64,000 nucleotides of DNA from Marinobacter gelidimuriae (GCF_000372805.1 NZ_KB889886.1:78472-142471); one strand, 5' to 3'; shown: positions 10,037 to 21,181, counted from the first letter of the stretch. Program-made: numbers and translations. The notes: generated by a model from the sequence alone, not told the origin.

Positions 10037-10953
10037 TTGGCTTAATGGCTGCTAGTTTCTCGCTGAGCGGTTGCAGTGGCCTGTTCTTTTTCCCCGACCA
10101 GATCACTTACATAACACCGGATCGGCTGAATCTGGAATACAGCGATGTCTTCATCAATACCGCAGACGGCGAAGTGTTACACGGCTGGTGGTTACCAGCC
10201 GCAGCCAAACAGCTGAGCGAAGGCAACATAGCATCGGGAAAAAACGCGAAAGGCACGGTTTATTACCTGCACGGCAACGCCCAGAACATCAGCAGCCACA
10301 TCATGAACGTTGCCTGGCTGCCGGCAGAAGGCTACAACGTATTTGCGCTGGATTACCGCGGCTATGGCCGCTCAACCGGTACGCCGGATATTGAAGGTGC
10401 CCTGCACGATGTGGAAAGCGGAATGCGCTGGCTAATCCAACAACCACAAACCCAAGGCAAACCCATCTTCTTACTCGGTCAAAGCCTGGGCGGCGCCCTC
10501 GCCATCCCCCTGGCGGCCGAGTGGCAGCAACGCAACGAACAACCACCGTTAAACGGAGTAATCCTCGACGGCACCTTCGCTGGCTTTCGCGCCATTGCAC
10601 GGGACAAACTCGCCAGCTTCTGGCTCACATGGCCGTTGCAGGCCCCTCTGAGCTGGACCATCCCCAACGGCTACGAAGGGACCGACTATATCGGCCGTAT
10701 AAGTCCCACGCCGCTACTAATGATTCACAGCGCGCGCGATGGCGTTATCCCTTTTGCCAACGGCGAAACCCTGTACCAGGCGGCGAAAGAGCCAAAGAAG
10801 TTTCTGCAGACCGACACGCCCCACGCGGCGACTTTTGCCCTGCCGGAATACCAAAAGAGCCTGGTTGATTTTCTGATGACGAAGAGGTCAGCGACAGACC
10901 AAGCAAAGTCGGGGACAGACTTGAAGTCTGTCCCCAAGCTGAGCAAAGAGTAA
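10006..10953 (+). CDS. Alpha/beta-hydrolase lipoprotein (BEM46/ABHD13-like)
   Basis: 315 residues. A leader ending in the lipobox LSGC (about residue 23) predicts a membrane-anchored lipoprotein. The hydrolase fold has an oxyanion region VYYLHGNAQN, nucleophile elbow GQSLGG, acid SARDGVIPF and catalytic His in DTPHAAT. Probable serine hydrolase or esterase of unknown substrate. The start lies inside the end of the DUF4105 relic, a common neighbour pairing. The last ~14 residues (SGTDLKSVPKLSKE) are encoded by a REP-like palindrome that has replaced or extended the original C-terminus. Confidence 0.85.
   Translation: MASRPTRLLLIGLMAASFSLSGCSGLFFFPDQITYITPDRLNLEYSDVFINTADGEVLHGWWLPAAAKQLSEGNIASGKNAKGTVYYLHGNAQNISSHIMNVAWLPAEGYNVFALDYRGYGRSTGTPDIEGALHDVESGMRWLIQQPQTQGKPIFLLGQSLGGALAIPLAAEWQQRNEQPPLNGVILDGTFAGFRAIARDKLASFWLTWPLQAPLSWTIPNGYEGTDYIGRISPTPLLMIHSARDGVIPFANGETLYQAAKEPKKFLQTDTPHAATFALPEYQKSLVDFLMTKRSATDQAKSGTDLKSVPKLSKE
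10911..10935. repeat. REP-like palindrome inside the hydrolase CDS
   Basis: A 25-bp perfect palindrome around one central base: GGGGACAGACTT, G, then its complement AAGTCTGTCCCC. It is translated as part of the hydrolase C-terminus. Confidence 0.8.
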
Positions 10954-10957
10954 GACA

Positions 10958-10980
10958 GGGACAGACTTGAAGTCTGTCCC
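10958..10980. repeat. REP-like palindrome, second copy
   Basis: The same palindrome as at 10911-10935, shortened by one base at each edge, starting five bases after the hydrolase stop codon. It lies between the convergent hydrolase and pnp genes and may also act as a terminator. Confidence 0.8.
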
Positions 10981-11001
10981 CTCCCCCCCACCATCAAACT
11001 A

Positions 11002-13122
11002 TCAGGCAGAAAGGTCAGTCGGCTTTTCGCCTTCTTTCACTTCCTTCATAGACAGCTTAACGCGGCCACGGTTGTCTACATCCAGCACTTTAACCAGAAC
11101 TTCCTGGCCTTCTTTCAGTTCGTCAGTCACGTTTTCGATGCGACGGTCAGAAATCTGGGAGATGTGCACCAGGCCATCTTTGCCCGGCAGAATGTTTACA
11201 AACGCGCCGAAGTCGACGATGCGCTCAACGCGACCCTGGTAGATAGCACCCACTTCGATTTCAGCGGTAATTTCCATGACCCGCTTAACCGCAGCCTGTG
11301 CCGCTTCCATGTTGTCGGCGTAGATTTTCACGTTGCCGTCGTCGTCCAGATCAATAGACGCACCGGTTTCTTCACAGATAGAACGGATGGTAGCACCGCC
11401 CTTGCCGATCACGTCACGGATTTTCTCCGGGTTGATCTTGATGGTGGTGATGCTAGGCGCACGTGATGACAGCTCGGTACGCGAAGCCGCAATCACCTTG
11501 TTCATCTCGCCAAGGATATGCTGGCGAGCGCCGTAGGCTTGCTCCAGGGCCAGTTCCATGATCTCGTCGGTGATGCCGTTGATCTTGATGTCCATCTGCA
11601 GCGCGGTGATACCTTCTTTGGTACCGGCTACTTTGAAGTCCATGTCACCAAGGTGATCTTCGTCGCCCAGGATGTCCGTCAGGATGGCGAACTTGTCACC
11701 TTCTTTAACCAGACCCATGGCAATACCGGCTACGGCGGACTTGATAGGTACGCCTGCGTCCATCAGTGCCAGACTGGAACCACACACCGATGCCATAGAG
11801 CTGGAACCGTTGGATTCAGTGATTTCAGACACCGCACGAATGGTGTACGGGAACTCTTCAACGGTTGGCATTACGGCCAGAAGGCCACGCTTGGCCAAGC
11901 GTCCGTGACCAATTTCACGACGGCCGGGGCCCATCATACGGCCAGCTTCGCCAACGGAGTACGGAGGGAAGTTGTAATGGAACAGGAACGGGTCTTTGCT
12001 TTCACCTTGCAGCGCATCGATGATCTGCATGTCGCGTGAGGTACCCAGCGTGGTAGTCACGATGGCTTGGGTTTCGCCACGGGTGAACAGCGCAGAGCCG
12101 TGGGCACCCGGCAGAATGCCGACTTCGATTTTGATCGGGCGCACGGTTTTGGTGTCGCGGCCGTCAATACGCGGCTTGTCGTCAATGACCTGCTGGCGAA
12201 CAACGTGCTTTTCGGTCTTACCGAAGCACTTTTTGACGTCTTCAGCAGAGTGCTTGCCTTCTTCGTCACCGGCCAGTTTTGCAACGGCGGCGGCTTTGAT
12301 CTCGCCCAGGCGCGCGTAACGATCCATTTTATCGCGGATGCTGTAGGCCTCTGCGATAGCATCAGCAAAGTCAGCCTTGATCGCGCCCATCAGTTCGGCG
12401 TTTACGGCTTCAGCCTGCCATTCCCAGCGGGGCTTGCCAATTTCAGCGGCAAATTCTTTAATGGCGCTAACGGCCGTCTGCATTTCCTGGTGGGCAAACA
12501 GCACGGCGCCCAGCATTTGGTCTTCAGTCAGGCTTTTGGCTTCGGATTCCACCATCAGCACGGCGTCTTCGGTGCCGGCAACAATCATGTCCAGCAGCGA
12601 GGTTGAACGCTCTTCGTGAGTCGGGTTCAGGAAGTAACCACGCTCGTTGGTAAAGCCAACGCGGGAAGCACCAATGGGGCCTTCAAATGGAATGCCAGAA
12701 ATAGCCAGGGCCGCAGAAGCTGCCAGCATGGCAGCAATGTCCGGATCCTGAGTTTTGTTGGCTGACATAACGGTCAGCACAACCTGGACTTCGTTCATGA
12801 AGCCATTGGGAAACAGCGGACGAATCGGGCGGTCGATCAGGCGTGACGTCAGCGTTTCTTTTTCGGTAGGACGCGCTTCGCGCTTAAAGAAACCACCGGG
12901 AATTTTACCCACAGAGTAGGTTTTTTCGGTGTAGTTAACGGTCAGCGGAAAAAAGCCCTGACCGGGTTTGGCTTCTTTGGCACCTACAACGGTGCCCAGC
13001 ACAGAAATATCGTCGATGGTTACGAGTACGGCACCGGTGGCCTGGCGAGCGATACGGCCAGTTTCCAAAGTAACGGTTTTGCCACCAAGTTCGAACGTTT
13101 TAGTTACGGGATTAAGTTCCAC
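11002..13122 (-). CDS. pnp: Polyribonucleotide nucleotidyltransferase (PNPase)
   Basis: 706 residues, full length. A phosphorolytic 3'-5' exoribonuclease that forms a trimer and joins the RNA degradosome. Order: first RNase PH domain, all-helical linker, second RNase PH domain with FTRGETQA and catalytic stretch [20 protein letters not shown] domain ([15 protein letters not shown]) near residue 555, and S1 domain ([26 protein letters not shown]) near 625. Last gene of the rimP-nusA-infB-rbfA-truB-rpsO-pnp series, separated from rpsO by a terminator-like hairpin and a 173-bp leader. Confidence 0.98.
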   Translation of the reverse strand: MELNPVTKTFELGGKTVTLETGRIARQATGAVLVTIDDISVLGTVVGAKEAKPGQGFFPLTVNYTEKTYSVGKIPGGFFKREARPTEKETLTSRLIDRPIRPLFPNGFMNEVQVVLTVMSANKTQDPDIAAMLAASAALAISGIPFEGPIGASRVGFTNERGYFLNPTHEERSTSLLDMIVAGTEDAVLMVESEAKSLTEDQMLGAVLFAHQEMQTAVSAIKEFAAEIGKPRWEWQAEAVNAELMGAIKADFADAIAEAYSIRDKMDRYARLGEIKAAAVAKLAGDEEGKHSAEDVKKCFGKTEKHVVRQQVIDDKPRIDGRDTKTVRPIKIEVGILPGAHGSALFTRGETQAIVTTTLGTSRDMQIIDALQGESKDPFLFHYNFPPYSVGEAGRMMGPGRREIGHGRLAKRGLLAVMPTVEEFPYTIRAVSEITESNGSSSMASVCGSSLALMDAGVPIKSAVAGIAMGLVKEGDKFAILTDILGDEDHLGDMDFKVAGTKEGITALQMDIKINGITDEIMELALEQAYGARQHILGEMNKVIAASRTELSSRAPSITTIKINPEKIRDVIGKGGATIRSICEETGASIDLDDDGNVKIYADNMEAAQAAVKRVMEITAEIEVGAIYQGRVERIVDFGAFVNILPGKDGLVHISQISDRRIENVTDELKEGQEVLVKVLDVDNRGRVKLSMKEVKEGEKPTDLSA

Positions 13123-13206
13123 AAAAAACTCCTGAATATCTTTCCGATTGATTCAGTTACTCACCCATGTGGGTAACTGCTGTTCTGCGCTACACAAAAA
13201 AAACAC

Positions 13207-13250
13207 AACCGGCGGTAGCGCTCTTGCAAGCACCACCGCCGGTTGGTCAG
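13207..13250 (-). terminator. Hairpin between rpsO and pnp
   Basis: AACCGGCGGT (13207-13216) pairs perfectly with ACCGCCGGTT (13235-13244). On the minus strand a T-rich stretch follows the stem (TGTGTTTTTTTTG). It lies in the rpsO-pnp spacer, where the family usually has a partial terminator and an RNase III-processed pnp leader. Confidence 0.8.
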
Positions 13251-13295
13251 CCAGGGCAAATAACCATGCCCCAGCTCTCAGGCCGTCGAAACAGA

Positions 13296-13565
13296 TTAGC
13301 GACGCAGACCCAAACGCTTGATCAGCTCAAGGTAACGATCAGCATTCTTGCCTTTCAGGTAATCCAGCAGCTTACGACGCTGGTTTACCATACGGATCAG
13401 ACCGCGGCGTGAATGGTGGTCTTGCTTGTTGATCTTGAAGTGACCTTGCAGCTTGTTGATGTTAGCGCTAAGCAGTGCCACCTGAACTTCAGGAGAACCG
13501 GTATCGCTTTCAGCCTGCTGGTAATCTTTAACAATCTGAGCTTTCTCGTTGGCAGAAAGTGCCAT
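13296..13565 (-). CDS. rpsO: 30S ribosomal protein S15
   Basis: 89 residues from MALSANEK, the conserved S15 start; a frame four codons longer is not conserved. Family motifs include [22 protein letters not shown] and [23 protein letters not shown] (here [10 protein letters not shown]). It binds the 16S rRNA central domain and bridges to the 50S subunit. It lies between truB and pnp as in most gammaproteobacteria. Confidence 0.98.
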   Translation of the reverse strand: MALSANEKAQIVKDYQQAESDTGSPEVQVALLSANINKLQGHFKINKQDHHSRRGLIRMVNQRRKLLDYLKGKNADRYLELIKRLGLRR

Positions 13566-13641
13566 AAACCACCTCAATATATTGCGATGCTTAAGAGTAC
13601 AGCCGAACCGCGCATCTCTACAGCTCGGCTAAACGGCTCGC

Positions 13642-14571
13642 CTAAAGGCGGCCGTCGGTTTTAACCAGACGCTTGGGCACCAGCTGGGTGCCCTCGCTGT
13701 CCGGGAATGCTTCTGCCAACCCAACAAAGTCTTGATTGCCATAAACGCGCACGTAACCCTGTTCAAGCTGTGCTTCTATTCTAACTGCTTGGCCATTCAA
13801 TATCGACACCAGCACCGGTCCACTCAGGCGGTGTTCGGGAAACATGCTAAGTGCCGCGTCTGGCGCTACCAGCAAGCCGTCCAGGCTTTCATCACGCTCG
13901 CGCATGGCTTCCATACCCGGTACGTCGTGGGCGTCGGCCAACGTGAAGCCTGCGGCCAGGGTACGGCGCAGTGCAATCACATGGGCGCCACAACCGATGG
14001 CTTCACCGATATCTTCCACCAGTGAACGGATATAGGTGCCTTTTGTGCACTTAACCGCAATGTCCATTTCGTTATCGCGAATAGCCAACAATTCCAGACT
14101 GTAAATAGTGACCGGGCGCGCTGGGCGCTCAATTTCGATGCCTTGACGAGCGTACTCGTACAACGGGCGGCCCTTGTGCTTGAGCGCCGAATACATAGAA
14201 GGCACCTGCTGGAGATCGCCACGAAAGCGGTCCAACAGGGGCTCTAAAATGTCAGCAATCAGGCCTTCCGGCACGGGTCGGGTTTCTACCACAGAGCCTT
14301 CGCTATCTCCAGTTTCGGTGCGTTCGCCCAAGCGGGCGGTCGCAATGTAGGCTTTGTCGCTGTCTAGCATGGTCTGCGAAAACTTGGTGGCCTCGCCGAA
14401 GCACAGCGGTAATACACCGGTGGCCAGCGGATCTAAGGCTCCGGTGTGGCCGGCTTTGGCCGCCCCATACAACCGTTTAACCTGCTGCAAAATGCCATTG
14501 GAGGTTAAACCCTGAGGCTTGTCGATCACCAGAATGCCATTAACGTCGCGGCCTTTGTGTCGGCGGCTCAA
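13642..14571 (-). CDS. truB: tRNA pseudouridine-55 synthase TruB
   Basis: 309 residues. Converts U55 of the tRNA T-loop to pseudouridine. The catalytic motif [11 protein letters not shown], with its Asp near residue 43, is preceded by [15 protein letters not shown], and the [13 protein letters not shown] motif lies in the second half. A C-terminal PUA-like region follows. The start overlaps the rbfA stop by four bases (ATGA type), so translation is coupled. Confidence 0.97.
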   Translation of the reverse strand: MSRRHKGRDVNGILVIDKPQGLTSNGILQQVKRLYGAAKAGHTGALDPLATGVLPLCFGEATKFSQTMLDSDKAYIATARLGERTETGDSEGSVVETRPVPEGLIADILEPLLDRFRGDLQQVPSMYSALKHKGRPLYEYARQGIEIERPARPVTIYSLELLAIRDNEMDIAVKCTKGTYIRSLVEDIGEAIGCGAHVIALRRTLAAGFTLADAHDVPGMEAMRERDESLDGLLVAPDAALSMFPEHRLSGPVLVSILNGQAVRIEAQLEQGYVRVYGNQDFVGLAEAFPDSEGTQLVPKRLVKTDGRL

Positions 14572-15014
14572 ACGCTGGACTCCGGATTGTTTTGGCCATC
14601 AACGGCACTATTGTCAGCGCTGTCGCTGTCATCACTGACCGCGGGCTGATCGCCCACGGCTTTGCGAATCAGGCCATCCAGGCGGCGGCTGTAACCCTGC
14701 AGTTCATCAAAGCGAAAGCGCAGAAGAGGCACCACACGCAGCTTCATCGCACGGCCAACCTGGCCGCGCAGAAACCCGGAGGCCTTGTTCAGCACCGCCA
14801 GAGATTCTTTCACCTCTGGCGACTCTGCGCCAAGCTCTTCAGTAGTCAGCAAGGACACGTAAATGTCGGCGTAACCCAGATCACGGCTTACCTTAACGGC
14901 ATTGACCGTAATCATGCCCAACCGCGGGTCTTTAATTTCCCGCTGGATGAGCTGGGCCAGTTCACGCTGCATCTGATCGCCAATGCGATCAATACGACTG
15001 AATTCTCTAGCCAT
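14568..15014 (-). CDS. rbfA: Ribosome-binding factor A
   Basis: 148 residues with the KH-like RbfA fold ([48 protein letters not shown]). Required for late 30S maturation near the 16S 5' end. The C-terminal 25 residues are acidic and variable ([16 protein letters not shown]). It lies 15 bp after infB and overlaps truB. Confidence 0.96.
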   Translation of the reverse strand: MAREFSRIDRIGDQMQRELAQLIQREIKDPRLGMITVNAVKVSRDLGYADIYVSLLTTEELGAESPEVKESLAVLNKASGFLRGQVGRAMKLRVVPLLRFRFDELQGYSRRLDGLIRKAVGDQPAVSDDSDSADNSAVDGQNNPESSV

Positions 15015-15029
15015 TGGACCCCCTAGCCA

Positions 15030-17564
15030 TTACGCCCCCGTGGATTCAAGCTTGCGCTCAACCCGAATGCGATCGAATACTTCGATTTGGTCGCCCATTT
15101 TCACGTCGTAGCCTTTCACGCCAATACCGCATTCCATGCCGTTACGCACTTCTGGCACGTCGTCCTTGAAGCGGCGCAGGGATTCCAGCTCGCCTTCAAA
15201 GATCACCACGTTGTCACGCAGTACGCGAATCGGTTTGTTACGGTACACGTTGCCTTCAGTCACCATACAACCGGCCACCTGGCCAAACTTCGGCGAACGG
15301 AACACGTCGCGTACGTCGGCAATGCCGATGATGTCTTCGCGGAATTCCGGTGCCAGCATGCCAGTCAGAGCCGCTTTCACGTCGTCCAACAGGTTGTAGA
15401 TAATGCTGTAGTAACGCAGATCCAGGCCTTCCTGTTCAACCAGGCGCTTGGCGGCGTTATCGGCGCGCACGTTAAAGCCAAAGATCACGGCACTGGTGGC
15501 CACGGCCAGGCTGATGTCGGTTTCGGCTATACCGCCCACACCGGAAGAGACAATCTTCACCTGTACTTCTTCGTTGCCCAGATCCTGCAGCGAACGGGTA
15601 ATGGCTTCCAGCGAACCACGAACGTCGGTTTTCAATACCACGTTCAGGGTTTTCACCTGGTCTTTGCCCATGTTCTCGAACAGGTTTTCCAGTTTGGCTG
15701 CCTGCTGACGCTGTAAACGCTGCTCGCGCTCACGAACGTGGCGGAACTCAGCCAGCTCTTTGGCCTTGCGCTCATCGGCTACAACGAAGAATTCGTCGCC
15801 AGCGTTGGGCGTGCCATTCAAGCCCAGAACCTCTACCGGAATAGACGGGCCTGCATCTTTAACCTGCTTGCCAGCTTCGTTGGTCATTGCGCGCACTTTC
15901 CCGAAGAAAGAACCTGCAACAACCATATCGCCCCGGCGCAGAGTACCGTTCTGAACCAGTACGGTAGCCACTGAACCGCGGCCACGCTCAAGGCTGGATT
16001 CAACCACAACGCCTTGGCCGGGTGCAGGCGGAGACGCCTGCAGCTCAAGAATTTCAGCTTGCAGCAATACCGCTTCCAGCAGATTGTCTACGCCGTCACC
16101 GGTCTTGGAAGAAATAGGCACGAACTGTACGTCGCCGCCCCATTCTTCCGGAATCACGTTAATGGTAGACAACTCGTTTTTGACGCGATCCAGATCGGCA
16201 TCTTCTTTGTCCATCTTGGTAATAGCTACCACGATGGGCACACCGGCCGCACGAGCGTGTTCAACCGCTTCTTTGGTCTGCGGCATAACGCCGTCGTCAG
16301 ACGCCACCACCAAAATCACGATGTCGGTACACTGGGCGCCGCGAGCACGCATGGCGGTAAACGCCGCGTGGCCCGGGGTATCCAGGAAGGAAACCATGCC
16401 GTGGTCGGTTTTTACGTGGTACGCACCAATGTGCTGGGTAATACCGCCAGTCTCGCCAGACGCAACCTTGGTGCGGCGGATGTAATCCAGCAGCGAGGTT
16501 TTACCATGGTCAACGTGACCCATTACGCTCACAACCGGTGCGCGTTTCACTTGTTCCTGGCCTTCCTGGCTGCTGAATTCACTCAGCACGGCCTCTTCAA
16601 AGGCGTCGTCACTGATTGCTTTGGCGGTATGGCCCCGCTCGGTCACCACAAGGACTGCAGTTTCCTGCTCCAGGGGCTGATTAATAGTGGCCATTATGCC
16701 CATACCCATCAGGGTTTTGATCACGTCAGCGGATTTAACAGACATGAGATGGGCAAGATCGCCCACTGTGATCAATTCGGGAACTTCTACTTCTTTGACC
16801 ATAGGTTTGGTCGGCCTCTCGAAGGCGTGTTGCTTCTCTTTAGGTTTCTTTTTCGAACGCAGCGGCTTGCGCAGCTTGGTGTCTTCTTCGTCCGAAGTAG
16901 CCCGCGGCGAATCCTGAGCGCGGCTACGAGGGCCACGATGGCCGGCCGATTTCTTCTTCGGCTTGCCGTCGTCGTTATCGTCACTACGTTCGCGAACGTT
17001 TTCTTTCTTTTTCTTCGGCTTGCGGTCTTTACCATCGCCTTCAGGCGGCGGTACCGGCATGTCTTCCGGCGCTACTACGGCCGGCTTTTCTGCCTTCGCT
17101 GCCGCTGGCTCAGCCGCAACAGGCTCTGCCTTGACTGCTTCAGAGTTGCTGCCTTCAACCTTGGCTTCGACCACAGCTTCCGTCGCTGTAATCGGTGTTT
17201 CAGTCGCTGTGGTTGCTTCAACTGAAGTGACCGGCGCTTCCACCACTGCCTCTTCCGCTTCGTCTGACTGCGTTTCGGCGCGTTTGATGTACGTGCGGCG
17301 CTTGCGAACCTCAACATTCACGGATTTAGCCTTGCCGGCTTTCAACGTGGTGGTTGTTTTGCGCTTCAGGGTGATTTTCTGAGGCTTGGCCTCACTGTCA
17401 CCGTGGTTCTTACGCAGATACGTCAGCAGCTGCTGTTTCTCGTCGCTGGAAACTGCGTCGTTCTCAGAACGCGCCTTCAAGCCTGCTTCCACAATCTGCT
17501 TCAGTAAACGATCCACGGGAGCGCCTACATCTTCGGCCAGTTGTTTTACCGTTACTTCCGCCAT
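15030..17564 (-). CDS. infB: Translation initiation factor IF-2
   Basis: 844 residues. IF2_N domain ([21 protein letters not shown]), then a long Ala/Glu/Lys-rich low-complexity linker (residues ~60-240), a second IF2_N-like domain, the GTPase domain with [17 protein letters not shown] and TKMDKEDAD, and beta-barrel domains ending in the initiator-tRNA-binding C domain. Brings fMet-tRNA to the 30S subunit. Between nusA and rbfA as usual. Confidence 0.98.
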   Translation of the reverse strand: MAEVTVKQLAEDVGAPVDRLLKQIVEAGLKARSENDAVSSDEKQQLLTYLRKNHGDSEAKPQKITLKRKTTTTLKAGKAKSVNVEVRKRRTYIKRAETQSDEAEEAVVEAPVTSVEATTATETPITATEAVVEAKVEGSNSEAVKAEPVAAEPAAAKAEKPAVVAPEDMPVPPPEGDGKDRKPKKKKENVRERSDDNDDGKPKKKSAGHRGPRSRAQDSPRATSDEEDTKLRKPLRSKKKPKEKQHAFERPTKPMVKEVEVPELITVGDLAHLMSVKSADVIKTLMGMGIMATINQPLEQETAVLVVTERGHTAKAISDDAFEEAVLSEFSSQEGQEQVKRAPVVSVMGHVDHGKTSLLDYIRRTKVASGETGGITQHIGAYHVKTDHGMVSFLDTPGHAAFTAMRARGAQCTDIVILVVASDDGVMPQTKEAVEHARAAGVPIVVAITKMDKEDADLDRVKNELSTINVIPEEWGGDVQFVPISSKTGDGVDNLLEAVLLQAEILELQASPPAPGQGVVVESSLERGRGSVATVLVQNGTLRRGDMVVAGSFFGKVRAMTNEAGKQVKDAGPSIPVEVLGLNGTPNAGDEFFVVADERKAKELAEFRHVREREQRLQRQQAAKLENLFENMGKDQVKTLNVVLKTDVRGSLEAITRSLQDLGNEEVQVKIVSSGVGGIAETDISLAVATSAVIFGFNVRADNAAKRLVEQEGLDLRYYSIIYNLLDDVKAALTGMLAPEFREDIIGIADVRDVFRSPKFGQVAGCMVTEGNVYRNKPIRVLRDNVVIFEGELESLRRFKDDVPEVRNGMECGIGVKGYDVKMGDQIEVFDRIRVERKLESTGA

Positions 17565-17582
17565 ACTGGTCCTCCTCCCGAA

Positions 17583-19076
17583 TTAGGCCTGGTCTTCAAA
17601 CCAGGGGGCACGTGCTGTCATGATTAACTGACCTGCACGCTCTTCATTCATACCTTCAATTTCGATCAAGTCACCGACCGACTGCTCCGCCAGATCTTCC
17701 ATGGTGCGTATACCCATGCCTGCGAGCTTGAACGCCAAGCCGCGGTCTATGCCTTCCATTGCCAGCAAATCTTCAGCCGGCTCGGCACCATCCAACGCTT
17801 CTTCGCTGGCCAGAGCCTGATTCAATAATGCGTCTTTGGCACGCTTGCGCAGTTCGGTGACGGTTTCTTCGTCGAATCCCTCAATTGCCAGCATTTCCTC
17901 CATCGGAATGTAAGCCACTTCGTCAATTGAGCTAAAGCCTTCATCAATCAACACGCCGGCGAATTCTTCGTCGATATCCAGATGCTTGGTAAAGTGCTCC
18001 AGCAGGCGGCCCTGCTCTTGTTCCTGGCGCTCACCAGCTTCCTCTTCGGTCATTACGTTCAGAGTCCAGCCGGTTAGCTCGGTGGCTAAGCGCACGTTCT
18101 GACCGTTACGGCCAATGGCCTGAGCCAGATTGTCCGCTGCAACCGCTACGTCCATCGTGTGACGGTCTTCGTCCATTACAATAGAGGCCACTTCGGCCGG
18201 CGCCATGGCGTTAATGACCAGTTGCGCGGGGTTGTCGTCCCACAGCACTATGTCAACACGCTCGCCATTCAACTCGTTAGATACGGCCTGAACCCGAGAA
18301 CCGCGCATGCCTACGCAAGCGCCCACCGGATCAATGCGGCGATCGTTGGTTTTTACCGCAATTTTTGCGCGCGAGCCAGGATCACGGGCAGCGCCACGGA
18401 TCTCGATCAGCTCTTCAGCAATTTCGGGCACTTCAATACGGAACAGCTCAATCAACATCTTCGAGTCAGAGCGGGTCAAAATCAGCTGCGGGCCGCGGTG
18501 GTCGGTGCGGATTTCCAGCAGCAAAGAACGAACCCGGTCGCCCATGCGGAAAGTTTCCCGTGCAATCAGGTGTTCGCGGGGCAGCAACGCTTCAGCGTTG
18601 TTTCCCAGGTCAACAATCACGTTGTCGCGGGTCACTTTCTTCACGGTGCCGGAAACCAGCTCACCAACGCGACCGCGATAGCTGTCTACAATCTTGGTAC
18701 GCTCGGCTTCCCGCACTTTTTGGAAGATGATCTGTTTAGCCGCCTGGGCGCCAATGCGGCCGAAAGCGACCGAGTCGATCTGTTCTTCGTGCATGTCGCC
18801 AGGCTGCAAGTCAGGGCTGATGTCTTCAGCTTCCTGAAAGGTCAGCTCGGTGCCTAGCGCCGGAACGGCGTCATTATCGACCACCAGCCAGCGGCGAAAG
18901 GTATCGTATTCGCCGGTACGGCGATCAATCGAAACCCGGATATCGGCGTCTTCGTCTTCGAAGCGTTTTTTGGCGGCGGTGGCCAGCGCCAATTCGATGG
19001 CTTCAAAAATCACGTCTTTCTCGACACCTTTTTCGTTCGAGACGGATTCGACCACCAGCAAGATCTCTTTACTCAT
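17583..19076 (-). CDS. nusA: Transcription termination/antitermination factor NusA
   Basis: 497 residues: N-terminal RNA-polymerase-binding domain, S1 domain ([38 protein letters not shown]), two KH domains ([28 protein letters not shown] and [18 protein letters not shown]), and two acidic C-terminal repeats as in E. coli and Pseudomonas. It modulates pausing and termination and joins antitermination complexes. Spaced 18 bp before infB. Confidence 0.98.
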   Translation of the reverse strand: MSKEILLVVESVSNEKGVEKDVIFEAIELALATAAKKRFEDEDADIRVSIDRRTGEYDTFRRWLVVDNDAVPALGTELTFQEAEDISPDLQPGDMHEEQIDSVAFGRIGAQAAKQIIFQKVREAERTKIVDSYRGRVGELVSGTVKKVTRDNVIVDLGNNAEALLPREHLIARETFRMGDRVRSLLLEIRTDHRGPQLILTRSDSKMLIELFRIEVPEIAEELIEIRGAARDPGSRAKIAVKTNDRRIDPVGACVGMRGSRVQAVSNELNGERVDIVLWDDNPAQLVINAMAPAEVASIVMDEDRHTMDVAVAADNLAQAIGRNGQNVRLATELTGWTLNVMTEEEAGERQEQEQGRLLEHFTKHLDIDEEFAGVLIDEGFSSIDEVAYIPMEEMLAIEGFDEETVTELRKRAKDALLNQALASEEALDGAEPAEDLLAMEGIDRGLAFKLAGMGIRTMEDLAEQSVGDLIEIEGMNEERAGQLIMTARAPWFEDQA

Positions 19077-19130
19077 TGAATTACCCTGCCTTCAAAATAT
19101 TCTGTGCGTCCATTTAATGTATTCGCATGC

Positions 19131-19192
19131 ATCACTCAAATAAAAGGTCACTCAAATAGAGTGTTACTCAAAGAGTGCGTCACTCGAATACC
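19131..19192. repeat. Degenerate short tandem repeat at the rimP-nusA junction
   Basis: Four imperfect copies of GTCACTCAAATA with a period of about 15-17 bp. The right-most copy (GTCACTCGAATA) is the end of rimP itself, including its stop codon. The others fill most of the 103-bp spacer before nusA. Confidence 0.6.
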
Positions 19193-19641
19193 GGAACGAT
19201 GTTCGCCTTGTCGATACTGTCGAATGGCAACAGATATTCGTGGTCATCTACCACCACAATCACCTCGTCGCCTTCAATACCGTTCAGCAAACCCTGAAAC
19301 TTGCGCCGACCTTCAAACGCCATACGCAAACGGATTTGCACTTTGTGCCCGACGAACGCCTGATACTGAGCCAATTCGAACAACGGACGATCCATTCCAG
19401 GCGATGACACTTCCAGCGTGTATTCGCTCTGTATAGGGTCTTCCACATCCATGACACTGCTGGCCTGGCGACTGACTTTTTCGCAATCTTCAATCCCGAT
19501 GCCTTTTTCGACATCGTCAATAAAAAGCCGCAACAATGATTCGTGGCCGCGAGCGCGGAATTCAATACCCCAGTATTCATAGCCGAGGCCTTCAACCACC
19601 GGCCGCAGAATGTCTTCCAACTGTTTGATCTTGGCTGACAA
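19180..19641 (-). CDS. rimP: Ribosome maturation factor RimP
   Basis: 153 residues. N-terminal domain [21 protein letters not shown] and [23 protein letters not shown], then [15 protein letters not shown] and an Sm-like C-terminal domain. Assists 30S assembly. First gene of the leftward nusA-infB operon. Its last codons (VFE-stop) are part of the short tandem repeat that runs into the nusA spacer. Confidence 0.96.
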   Translation of the reverse strand: MSAKIKQLEDILRPVVEGLGYEYWGIEFRARGHESLLRLFIDDVEKGIGIEDCEKVSRQASSVMDVEDPIQSEYTLEVSSPGMDRPLFELAQYQAFVGHKVQIRLRMAFEGRRKFQGLLNGIEGDEVIVVVDDHEYLLPFDSIDKANIVPVFE

Positions 19642-19686
19642 GTTACGCCATCTCCGTATTCAGAATTTGCTGACGACAAAAACAAA

Positions 19687-19711
19687 AAAAGGGCTGTCTA
19701 TCAGCCCTTTT
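19687..19711. terminator. Hairpin with A/T flanks upstream of rimP
   Basis: AAAGGGCTG pairs with CAGCCCTTT around a short TCTAT loop, flanked by A and T runs. It lies just upstream of rimP, so it may end the upstream transcript or attenuate the rimP leader. Confidence 0.6.
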
Positions 19712-19915
19712 CATGCACCAGAACCTGATGCGCCAGGCCCCTTAGTCAAACAGCCCACAATATAAAGGCTGTTTGTTGCAAGAACTCGCAAAAAGCACGA
19801 TTAAACAGCGCTTGATGCTAGCAGACACTTTGCCTGCCGGACGCCAGCCAAACTTCGACTGCACCCAATCTGCGGCGGAGTATAGAGCCGCAGACCTCAC
19901 TGGTCAAGGACTGAC

Positions 19916-19948
19916 CAAAAAAACGGCCTGGAAAACCAGGCCATTTTT
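19916..19948 (-). terminator. Rho-independent terminator after tRNA-Leu/secG
   Basis: GGCCTGG (19925-19931), loop AAAA, CCAGGCC (19936-19942). On the minus strand the stem is followed by a run of Ts. It ends the leftward secG-tRNA-Leu transcript. Confidence 0.85.
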
Positions 19949-19958
19949 TCACTGCATA

Positions 19959-20043
19959 TGGTGCCCAAGGCCGGACTCGAACCGGCACAGCTTTCGCTAC
20001 CACCCCCTCAAGATGGCGTGTCTACCAGTTCCACCACTTGGGC
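19959..20043 (-). tRNA. leuU: tRNA-Leu(GAG)
   Basis: 85 nt ending in encoded CCA. The acceptor stem GCCCAAG pairs with CTTGGGC. The T arm carries GGTTCGAGTCC, the D arm has GGAACTGGTAGAC and the long variable arm typical of class II leucine tRNAs is present. The anticodon loop TTGAGGG gives anticodon GAG (reads CUC/CUU). It follows secG by 7 bp, a common arrangement in gammaproteobacteria. Confidence 0.95.
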
Positions 20044-20050
20044 AATTCGG

Positions 20051-20404
20051 TTACTCCAGGCCAGGCAGATCGCTCTGCCCGCCGTCGGTTTCGCTGGCAG
20101 GATCTACAGCGGAAGGTTGGGATTCCTGAACCATCGGAATACCAGCTTGACCCGCTACTTCAGCGCGCTGCTTGGCAAAAATCGCCAACGTGAAACTTGT
20201 TACAAAAAACGCAATGGCCAAAAAGGTCGTGAAGCGGGTCAAAAAGCTACCGCTACCCTGGCTGCCAAATACGGTCTGCGACGCTCCGCCGCCAAAGGCT
20301 GCACCGGCGTCAGCGCCTTTGCCTTGCTGGATCAGAACCAGACCCACCAGGGCCACGGCAATAACCACGTGCAGGACAACGATCAAAGTTTCCATCAAAT
20401 CCAT
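20051..20404 (-). CDS. secG: Preprotein translocase subunit SecG
   Basis: 117 residues with the two SecG membrane helices (LIVVLHVVIAVALVGLVLIQQG and FLTRFTTFLAIAFFVTSFTLAIF) joined by the cytoplasmic GADAGAAFGGGASQTVFGSQGSGSF loop. The C-terminal tail is polar and variable. It stimulates SecA-dependent export through SecYE. Starts at ATG 20404 or possibly the in-frame ATG three codons later. Sits after tpiA and before tRNA-Leu. Confidence 0.95.
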   Translation of the reverse strand: MDLMETLIVVLHVVIAVALVGLVLIQQGKGADAGAAFGGGASQTVFGSQGSGSFLTRFTTFLAIAFFVTSFTLAIFAKQRAEVAGQAGIPMVQESQPSAVDPASETDGGQSDLPGLE

Positions 20405-20422
20405 AAAGACGCTCGCAAACCT

Positions 20423-21181
20423 TTAACAATGGGTATCTGCCGGCAGCGCCTGGCAGATACTGACAAAATCTGTTGCACTCAAAGACGCACCGCCGATCAA
20501 TCCGCCGTCTATATCCGGCTCAGCGAAAAGTGCGGCTGCATTATCCGCTTTTACGCTGCCGCCGTAAAGCAAAGAAATGGATTCGGCTGGAGCACCCATA
20601 TTTGCCAGTACGCCACGAATGGCCTTATGCATGGCCTGGGCGTCTTCGCCGGTGGCCGTCTTGCCAGTGCCTATGGCCCAAACCGGCTCATAAGCAACTA
20701 CAATCTGCCCCCATTGCTCTGGCGTCACTTTGCTCAAACCGTCACGCACCTGGGTAGCAACGACTGTTTCGGCCTGCCCGGCTTCGCGCTGTTCCAGAGT
20801 CTCCCCCACGCACACAATGGCGTTCAAGCCTGCACTGAGCAACTGCTCGGTTTTCACCGCCACTTGGGCATCGGTTTCGCCAAACAGCTGACGTCGCTCG
20901 GAGTGGCCCACCAGACCATAACGGCAACCGACATCGGCCACCATAGGCGCGGAAAGCTCGCCGGTGTAGGCGCCCTGCGCTTTTTCACTGACATTTTGCA
21001 CGCCCACTGCCATTGCGTTATCGGCAGCCTGAATCACCGCGGAAACATAGAGCGCGGGCGGGAAAACAACCGCCTCAATACCCAATTCACGCACCTGTTG
21101 TGCAACCGGGCCAACCAACTCGTTGGCCAGGCTTTGGGACCCGTTCATTTTCCAATTTCCGGCTACAATGCGACGACGCAT
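20423..21181 (-). CDS. tpiA: Triosephosphate isomerase
   Basis: 252 residues, complete TIM barrel. Lys in AGNWKMNG, electrophilic His in YGLVGHSERRQ, catalytic Glu in VVAYEPVWAIGTGKTA, and the phosphate loop YGGSVKADNAA. Interconverts DHAP and glyceraldehyde-3-phosphate. Eighteen bp before secG in a glmM-tpiA-secG series. Confidence 0.98.
   Translation of the reverse strand: MRRRIVAGNWKMNGSQSLANELVGPVAQQVRELGIEAVVFPPALYVSAVIQAADNAMAVGVQNVSEKAQGAYTGELSAPMVADVGCRYGLVGHSERRQLFGETDAQVAVKTEQLLSAGLNAIVCVGETLEQREAGQAETVVATQVRDGLSKVTPEQWGQIVVAYEPVWAIGTGKTATGEDAQAMHKAIRGVLANMGAPAESISLLYGGSVKADNAAALFAEPDIDGGLIGGASLSATDFVSICQALPADTHC

Larger units (their letters stand above)
19642..19958. other. Leader region of the rimP operon
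   Basis: A 317-bp gap between rimP and the tRNA-Leu gene. It holds two hairpins with U-tracts (listed separately) and the probable rimP operon promoter; no second tRNA (E. coli has metY in this position) and no credible coding sequence are seen. Confidence 0.5.

Noticed and set aside
16014..17225. 403-codon frame antisense to infB
   Set aside because: Phe/Arg-rich shadow of the IF-2 linker; no conserved motif.
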